Below, in pieces: positions 6,126 to 11,418 of a stretch of 11,418 nt of DNA. The translations under genes were made by a program, and so were the position numbers. The notes beneath the pieces were generated by a model. It saw nothing but the letters and a program-made list of their open reading frames with translations. It did no database searches and had not been told where the DNA came from. This stretch comes from an uncultured Opitutales bacterium (GTDB taxonomy: Bacteria; Verrucomicrobiota; Verrucomicrobiia; Opitutales; Intestinicryptomonadaceae), in the NCBI GenBank assembly GCA_900548185.1, contig URJJ01000056.1, positions 1 through 11,418 of the forward strand, read 5' to 3'. Positions within the stretch are counted from its first letter, which is position 1; each line of letters begins with the position of its first letter.

Positions 6126-7824
6126 TGCCGTTTTGCGCCTCGTCGGTTATCGACGCGTAATGCATCAGTTCCTCAAGCCCCGTGCGGCCCGCCTTCAAAA
6201 GCTCCCATCCGCACCCCTGCAATGTGCGCATTCCCCGGGAAAGGGCGATGCGGCGGATTTCCCCGGCGGTCTTTCTCGCGAGGATGGCCTCGTGGATTTC
6301 GTCGGTTGCAAGCAGGATTTCAAATATGCCGAGCCTGCCCCTGTATCCGATGCCGCGGCAGTGCGGGCATCCCCTTGGCTTGCAGATTCCGCCGGCATGC
6401 CTTATCTCGGACGGGTCTATGCGAAGCGAGGCCAGGCAGGATGCCAGATAGGCGGTGTCGTAGTCGGCCTTTTCCCTGCATGCGCACAGCCTGCGCACGA
6501 GCCTCTGGGCCATTATCATCTCCACGGACGAAGCGATCAGGAACGGCTCGATGTCCATGTCGATGAGCCGCGTGAGCGCCCCGGCGGCATCGTTTGTGTG
6601 AAGGGTGCTTAGTACGAGGTGGCCCGTGAGGGAGGCGCGTATGGCGATGTCGGCGGTCTCGCGGTCCCTTATTTCGCCGACCATTATAACGTCGGGGTCC
6701 TGGCGCAGAACGGAGCGCAGAACGGACGAAAAAGTGAGACCTATCTCCGGATGCACCTGCGTCTGGTTGACGCCCTCGACCTCGTATTCGACAGGATCTT
6801 CCACGGTTATTATCCTTATCTCAGGCGAGCGGAGCTTGCGGATGAAGGCGGTGAGGGTCGTCGACTTGCCGGAGCCGGTGGGGCCCGTCACCAAAATTAT
6901 GCCGTGCGGGCGGGCGAGCGGGCGCTTTATTTTTTCGATGTCGTCCGGCAGAAAGCCGAGGTCAGATATAGAAATGGGCTGCGACTTTTTCGTAAGGAGG
7001 CGCATCGACACGCTCTCGCCGTACATTGTCGGCAGCGACGAGATTCGTATGTCGATGTCCTCGCCGCTTTTTAGCGTGAACCCTATTCGCCCGTCCTGCG
7101 GCCTGCGCTTTTCAGAAATATTGAGGCGCGCCATTATCTTTATGCGCGATATTATGGAATCCTTGAAGCGCAGGAGGTTCTCGGGAACACTCACGGGCAC
7201 AAGGTTCCCGTCGATGCGGTAGCGTATGTTGAGGGAGTCGCGCTGCGGCTCGATGTGGATGTCGGTCGCCCGGTCGGCCATTGCGCGCGCTATGATTTCG
7301 TTTACAAACTTTATGATTGCGGCGTTTTCATCCTCCTCCATGTCGCCGTCGCCGTCGGAGGCGAAGGCGGACAGGTCGTTTTCGGAGAGCGAACCCGCGC
7401 CGACGCCGAAGGTTTCCGCCATTTTTTCTGACAGGGCGATGCACGGGGCGATGCGCCACTCGGGAGCCTTGCCCGAAAGCGACATAACCCACCTGCCCAT
7501 GTCCCTTTCCGGCGGCCACGGCGTGGCGAGGACTATGCGCGATTCGTCCTCGGAAACGGGTATGCACGCGTATTCGGACATGAGCTTCAAAGACAGCGTC
7601 CTCGACGGCGCACCCAGGGCCGGCACGTCGCTGAATAGACCAAGGCCCGAAGCCTCTGCGGCCGCAGAAGCCACTTCGGCCTCCGTTTTCGAGGTCTTGT
7701 CCATGACAAGCTGCGCCTTGCGCGAACGCTCGCACAGGGCCACGCTCTCGGCGAATTCCGCGTCGAACTCCGCGCCCAGAAGCCCCATGAGCCGCTTTAG
7801 AAAAGTTGTTTCGTCGTCTGGCAT
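6118..7824 (-). CDS. gspE: Type II secretion ATPase GspE
   Basis: Cytoplasmic hexameric ATPase of the PulE/GspE/PilB family, which powers pseudopilus assembly. At 568 residues it has the usual length. Residues about 55-140 match the N-terminal GspE/PilB domain that docks on the inner-membrane platform. The motor core is complete: Walker A GPTGSGKST (314-322), Asp box ITVEDPVEYE (339-348), Walker B DVIMVGEIRD (378-387) and His box TGHLVLSTLHTND (400-412). A metal-binding insert follows, with C447 and C449, then C481, C486 and C489 (CKPRGCPHC, before GYRGRLGIFEI). The first pair is C-x-C, whereas most relatives have C-x-x-C. The ATG at 7824 is 30 nt after the upstream stop and has no clear Shine-Dalgarno, so coupling to upstream translation is likely. 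The TGA stop lies inside the next gene, giving an 8-nt overlap. PilB is the main alternative; context favours GspE. Confidence 0.95.
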   Translation of the reverse strand: MPDDETTFLKRLMGLLGAEFDAEFAESVALCERSRKAQLVMDKTSKTEAEVASAAAEASGLGLFSDVPALGAPSRTLSLKLMSEYACIPVSEDESRIVLATPWPPERDMGRWVMSLSGKAPEWRIAPCIALSEKMAETFGVGAGSLSENDLSAFASDGDGDMEEDENAAIIKFVNEIIARAMADRATDIHIEPQRDSLNIRYRIDGNLVPVSVPENLLRFKDSIISRIKIMARLNISEKRRPQDGRIGFTLKSGEDIDIRISSLPTMYGESVSMRLLTKKSQPISISDLGFLPDDIEKIKRPLARPHGIILVTGPTGSGKSTTLTAFIRKLRSPEIRIITVEDPVEYEVEGVNQTQVHPEIGLTFSSVLRSVLRQDPDVIMVGEIRDRETADIAIRASLTGHLVLSTLHTNDAAGALTRLIDMDIEPFLIASSVEMIMAQRLVRRLCACREKADYDTAYLASCLASLRIDPSEIRHAGGICKPRGCPHCRGIGYRGRLGIFEILLATDEIHEAILARKTAGEIRRIALSRGMRTLQGCGWELLKAGRTGLEELMHYASITDEAQNGNG

Positions 7825-7854
7825 TTTTCAGAAAAAGTTTTCAGCCCCCGCGCA

Positions 7855-8853
7855 TCACCTGCCCTGGGCGGCCCCCTGCTGGGCCTGCCGCTCGCGCTGG
7901 CGCACGGTTTCCCGCACCTCGTTTTCAAGGCGCATCATCTGGCGGAAGTCCGGCCGCCTGCCGCTCGCCCGGGCCCGCGCCATTATCTCGTTTGCACGGC
8001 GCTTCTGGTCGTCGGTCGCGGCGCTCCAAAGCTTTTCGCGCTCCTGCGGGGACATCCTGCGCGGCGGCCCGCCCATCATGCGCGGGTCGAGTTCCACCTT
8101 CCTCGCGGAAGTGCCCTCGGCCAGCATCAGGTCGAACACCCTGCCCCCCACGAGGGCCTTGACGGTCATCTTAGGCTCGTCGAAAGAGAGTATTTTACAC
8201 GGGACCACCTCGCTTTGCTCGTCAATCCCGAGCCATGCGGTCTTCCCCTCCTTCGAGGCCACGCTGAAATTCCACCTGCCGTCTATCATGGCGATGCTTT
8301 TGAGCGATATTCCCATCTCGGATTCGTCCGGCTTTTTGGCGTTCCCGAAAGGGTTGTTGAAAGACAGCGCCGCAAGCATAGACTCGTCGCTCCCGTCGTC
8401 GCTAAGGCGCGCCACCGAGACGTATGCAGACTGGGACGGAGCCTCTCCGCCGCCCTCCTGCCCCCCGGGCGAAGCCGCCGCCGAAGCCGCCGAGGCATCC
8501 CCGGATGCAGGCGCCTGCGCGCTTTGGGAGACCACCTGCGCGCCCTGGGCATTCTGCACCTGCTGCTGCCCCTGGGCCGCATCAGCGGCGTCCGGGCGCC
8601 CGCGAAACACCATGACGTTCTGGGGGCCTCCCGGGAATGCGCCGTTTCGGCGCATCCCCTCCGCAGCCTGCGCATCTACGGGGCGAAACTCAAAAGGCTC
8701 GACGGGCATTGCCGCCGCGTTCTGCGAATTCATGTCCATTGCCGGGGGGTAGCCGGAAGGGTCGGCGATGCCGCCGCGCGGCTCCTGCGCAAAAACTCCG
8801 GCGGCCGCCGAGGCCGCAACGGCTGTTCCAAGATATTTGAAAAGTTTTTCCAT
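7855..8853 (-). CDS. Exported GspC/PilP-like periplasmic protein of the T2SS operon
   Basis: Predicted 332-residue exported protein that I do not recognise with certainty. The ATG at 8853 was chosen because a strong Shine-Dalgarno (AAAGGAGG, 8859-8866) lies 5 nt upstream and a clean signal peptide follows (residues 1-22, cleavage after VFA). The frame stays open upstream into the secretin gene, but that part reads as an Arg/Pro-rich shadow. Residues 30-145 are low-complexity, rich in Ala, Gln, Gly and Pro. Residues 180-253 form a compact beta-rich patch (GISLKSIAMIDGRWNFSV, then TAWLGIDE, then ILSFDEPKMTVKAL) resembling the homology-region fold of GspC and PilP, which link the secretin to the inner-membrane platform. 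Residues 265-332 are charged and helical. There is no transmembrane anchor beyond the signal peptide, unlike classical GspC. Its position between gspD and gspE supports a T2SS role; the GspC-like assignment is inference. Confidence 0.8.
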   Translation of the reverse strand: MEKLFKYLGTAVAASAAAGVFAQEPRGGIADPSGYPPAMDMNSQNAAAMPVEPFEFRPVDAQAAEGMRRNGAFPGGPQNVMVFRGRPDAADAAQGQQQVQNAQGAQVVSQSAQAPASGDASAASAAASPGGQEGGGEAPSQSAYVSVARLSDDGSDESMLAALSFNNPFGNAKKPDESEMGISLKSIAMIDGRWNFSVASKEGKTAWLGIDEQSEVVPCKILSFDEPKMTVKALVGGRVFDLMLAEGTSARKVELDPRMMGGPPRRMSPQEREKLWSAATDDQKRRANEIMARARASGRRPDFRQMMRLENEVRETVRQRERQAQQGAAQGR

Positions 8854-8858
8854 CTCGT

Positions 8859-8866
8859 CCTCCTTT
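8859..8866 (-). promoter_or_regulatory. Strong Shine-Dalgarno that sets the start at 8853
   Basis: The minus strand reads AAAGGAGG five bases before the ATG at 8851-8853, within the 19-nt gap after the secretin stop. It is the clearest ribosome binding site in the window and decides the start of the 332-residue exported protein. The other starts here rely on overlap or have weak sites. Confidence 0.8.
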
Positions 8867-8872
8867 CGGGCG

Positions 8873-11376
8873 TCAGAGGCCCTCCCCGGGGACGGGGCTT
8901 TCTCCGGAATCCGAAGCCTCCTCGGCCTCTGCGGAACCGCCCTGCCCTGCGCCGTCCACAGGCCCACCGGAATCAGACGGCTCCGCGTCGCCCGCCAGTT
9001 CCGAGTCGCCCGCCGGTTCCGAATTTTCCGGCTGCGCGGGCGCGCCCTGCGCGGCATTTTCAGCAGCCTCGCGCTCCCTGCGCCTGCGCTCCTCCTCGGC
9101 GGCCTTCGCCTCCTTTATTATGCGGTCTTTTGTGGACCCTTCCACAATGCGCCCATCGTCCGTTATGAGGGTATGGGGGGCGGCAATCAGCCTGTTGTAA
9201 AAGCGGTTTTTCTCAAATTCCTCAAAATTGGCCCTGACTTCGGCGTTGTCGTAGAACTTGCCGGTTTTTATGAAGCTTTCCATCTCCCGCTTCACGTCGG
9301 ATTCGCTTATGCTTCGGTCGGCCAGGGCCTCGGTCGCGCTCATGCTGCGTATCGCTGTGGGGCGGATGAATATGATGAGCTCCCTTCGCTTCATATTGTC
9401 GCTCGATGGCCTGAAGAGGCCGCCTATCAGGGGGAGGTCGCCAAGCAGCCACACGCCGCCGTCGCTTTCGGAGGCTTCGACGTGCTGGAGGCCGGCAAGG
9501 ACGATAAGCTCGTTGTTTTTCGCGCTCACCTTGCTGCGGGCGCGGCGGGTGCTCACCACGGGCTGGGACTCGCCCACGATTTCGACGTAGCGCGCGATGG
9601 ACTGCACCTTCTGCTCAATCTGGAGCTGTATCATCGAATCCGTGCCGACATACGGGGTCACGGTGAGCTCCAGGCCTATATCCTGCCGCTCTATCGTAAC
9701 CTTGGCGGTCGAAAGGTCGGACATGTCGGAAGTGGAGGAGGTTATCATCGGATAGTTTTCCGCCACCTGCACGATGGCCTCCTCCGCGTGGGTTGTGACA
9801 ATCGTAGGCGAAGAAAGGACCCTGACGTTCTGGTTCTGCCTGGCTATGTCGAACACGGCCGCCATGGACCCCTCGTTCAGCCCGAGCGAGAACGCCGAAG
9901 TTGAGGACTCGTTTATGGCGTCGGTGGAGGTGGAGACGGCAATCTGGTTGGCCTTGCCGAAGCGGTTGAGGCCCGTGCCGGAGACGGCTTCGCCTGTGAA
10001 GGGGTTGTTGAATGATATGCCGAAGGAGCTGAGGCCCGACACCTGCGAGTCGGTTAGGAGAACCTCGGTTACGATGACGTCGATTTTCACCTGGTCGATT
10101 GCGATGTCGAGCTTCCTTATTATCCCGCTTATCTGCTTCAAGTCGGCGGGCGTGCCGTAAACCACCACGGAGGAGCTGGGGGTGTGGGCCACAACCTGCA
10201 CGAACTCGCTGAATTCAAAGCCCGTGGTTCCGTCGCCGGAAGCCATGCTCACCTTCTCGATTACGCCCGGGCGGTTTCCGGCCCGCGTGGCCTGGGCTGC
10301 CATTATGGCGTTGCGAGTGGCGGTGTTTGCGGCGTTTCGCTTGTTCTGGGCGGAGCGCGCAGCCTGCTGCTGCTGCTGCTGGATTATCGTACGCAGCACG
10401 TTCTGTATCTCCTCGGCCTTGCAGTGGCGGATGTAGAACACCTCGTTTTTGAGGATGGGCTCGGCCTCTACGTCCAGCCCCTTTATGAATGTTTTGATGG
10501 CCTCAAGATTCCCCTTTTGCGTCACGACGATGAGCTGGTTCGTGCGCGAATCGACGTCGATTGTGGTGTTGTCGAAATACTTTTTAAGAAGGTCGTTTTG
10601 CATCGTAACGAGCTTCTCGCGCACGTCGGAGGCGCTGGTGTTTTTCACCGGGATGAAGGCGACGTCCTCGCGGAGCTGCAACGGAACGTCGAGCTTCTTT
10701 ATGACGGCGGACGCGCGCTGGAGGTTGATGAGGGTGTCCGTTATAAGAAGGGCGTTCGACCTCGGGAAAGACTCTACTGCGGCCACTCCGTCAAGGCTCA
10801 TGAAGGGCTTTATCTTGTTTGAGACCGACAGCGCGTCCACGTACTCCAACTCAAAGAGCATCGTGTAAAAATTCTGGTTCGGAGTCATTTTTGAGATGTC
10901 GCCCGACAGGAATTCCGGCGACTGGCGGTTTACGCCTATGACCGGCACCGCGCGCATGAACTGGCCGTCGAGCGGCAGGATTGCCACGCCGTTTAGGCTG
11001 AGCAGCGCAGTCAGGGCCGTTATCGCCTCCTCGCGCGGCATCGGGCGCTTCGACACGAAGTTTATCTTTATCCCCGCGAGCCCCTGGGACTGCAGGATGG
11101 GCTTGCGCATCAGCGCCTCCAGAATCTGAATGACCTGAACGGGCGATTCGTCCGCAAAATAAAACGGCCCCTGCATGTTGCCGCGCTCGTCCACGCGGCG
11201 GAGGTTGGGGTTTGAATCCTCCGGAGACGGGCCGCGCGAGCCGCGCGGGCCGAACCCCTCCCAGGGCGCCTCTCCGGACGGGGGCTGGGCGCCATCGGAA
11301 GACGCGCGGGCGCCGCCTTCAAAGCGCCCCGGCCCGCGCATGTCGGGCCTTCCGCCTTCGGTCCCCGGCCTCACAA
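8873..11376 (-). CDS. gspD: Type II secretion system secretin GspD, 5'-truncated by contig end
   Basis: Outer-membrane secretin that forms the exit channel of a type II secretion system. About 834 residues are visible; the signal peptide and true start are missing because the genomic sequence stops at 11376 and adapter follows. Residues below are counted from the GTG at 11374. There is a Gly/Pro-rich linker (1-68), an N0-type domain (about 70-145), ring-building N1 (168-230), N2 (235-300) and N3 (308-425) domains, then the secretin beta-barrel domain (425-672) with VAENYPMI near 537 and LLGDLPLIGGLFR near 643-655. N3 carries a low-complexity insert (about 332-388) starting with six Gln. After the barrel comes an unusual tail of about 160 residues: helical and charged to about 770, then acidic and Pro/Gly/Ser-rich. 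Several N domains plus a clustered GspE and GspF favour GspD over PilQ, although a PilQ-type N-terminus cannot be excluded. Stop TGA is 19 nt before the next gene. Confidence 0.92.
8988..9023 (-). repeat. 18-bp tandem duplication in the secretin tail
   Basis: Two adjacent 18-bp units (8988-9005 and 9006-9023) differ at two positions and encode SEPAGD and SELAGD in the acidic C-terminal tail of the secretin. The pattern indicates a recent in-frame slippage duplication in a loosely constrained region. Confidence 0.75.
10364..10381 (-). repeat. (CAG)6 microsatellite encoding six Gln in the secretin
   Basis: Six uninterrupted CTG units on the plus strand (CAG in the coding strand) encode a hexaglutamine at the start of the low-complexity insert in the N3 region. 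Pure triplet repeats can slip without breaking the frame, so length may vary between strains. Confidence 0.8.
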
Positions 11377-11418
11377 CTGTCTCTTATACACATCTGACGC
11401 TGCCGACGAAGCTAGAAG
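11377..11418. other. Illumina Nextera adapter and i5 index, not genomic
   Basis: Positions 11377-11395 read CTGTCTCTTATACACATCT, the 19-bp Tn5 mosaic end used in Nextera libraries. They are followed by GACGCTGCCGACGA (11396-11409), the rest of the read-1-side adapter, and by AGCTAGAA (11410-11417), which from memory is the reverse complement of Nextera XT i5 index S515; the last G begins the constant sequence after the index. This is untrimmed read-through that entered the assembly. Genomic sequence ends at 11376. A TAA in the adapter (complement of 11384-11386) closes the secretin frame, so the apparent GTG start at 11374 is an artefact. Confidence 0.97.

Noticed and set aside
7226..8752. 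508-codon plus-strand frame
   Set aside because: It is antisense to gspE and the GspC-like gene, is Ser/Pro/Arg-rich, and matches no family, while the minus-strand genes have complete motifs. It is a GC-rich shadow.
8854..9057. 68-codon N-terminal extension of the GspC-like protein
   Set aside because: It overlaps the secretin 3' end, is Arg/Pro-rich, and lies upstream of a strong Shine-Dalgarno and signal peptide.
8768..9904. 378-codon plus-strand frame
   Set aside because: It lies opposite the secretin, which has full domain structure. The translation is compositionally a mirror of that gene.
11372..11374. GTG as a genuine start of the secretin
   Set aside because: Only two genomic bases precede it before the adapter, no signal peptide follows, and the upstream stop is in the adapter.
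1..11376. CRISPR arrays, tRNA, rRNA, IS elements or prophage genes
   Set aside because: Looked for on both strands; no regularly spaced repeats, cloverleaf, transposase motif or phage protein was seen.

Overview
This window looks like the end of a draft or metagenome contig from a GC-rich, didermal bacterium. A type II secretion (T2SS) operon with a secretin shows that there is an outer membrane. The arrangement secretin, unfamiliar periplasmic protein, ATPase, platform protein, next to a secreted DUF4861 carbohydrate-type protein, suggests a Verrucomicrobiota/Lentisphaerota-type (PVC) organism. That placement is an inference; no rRNA or other phylogenetic marker is present.

All six credible genes are on the minus strand, so transcription runs from high to low coordinates. 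The last 42 bases (11377-11418) are not genomic: they are an Illumina Nextera transposon end, the read adapter and an i5 index. The first gene (8873-11376) is a GspD-type secretin cut at its 5' end by that contig end. After 19 nt follows an exported 332-aa protein with a GspC/PilP-like patch (7855-8853), then after 30 nt the GspE ATPase (6118-7824), which overlaps the inner-membrane platform protein GspF (4914-6125) by 8 nt. No pseudopilin, GspL, GspM or prepilin peptidase gene lies in the window, so the rest of the machine must be encoded elsewhere.

A terminator-like hairpin follows gspF. Positions 4134-4913 hold no convincing protein gene but contain several inverted repeats, a second minus-strand terminator/attenuator-like hairpin (4290-4317) and an AT-rich palindrome (4259-4274). 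This is either the leader of the next operon or an unrecognised non-coding element.

The second operon has two secreted proteins joined by an ATGA stop/start overlap. The first (2307-4133) has an alpha-helical N-terminal half and a C-terminal DUF4861 domain. The second (532-2310) is an Asp-rich secreted protein with about eight EF-hand-like calcium loops and no family I can name. Their strict coupling suggests a joint extracytoplasmic task, probably on a polysaccharide, and they could be cargo of the adjacent T2SS; both ideas are inference. Positions 1-531 contain no supported gene, only hairpins. No tRNA, rRNA, CRISPR array, IS element or phage gene was seen.
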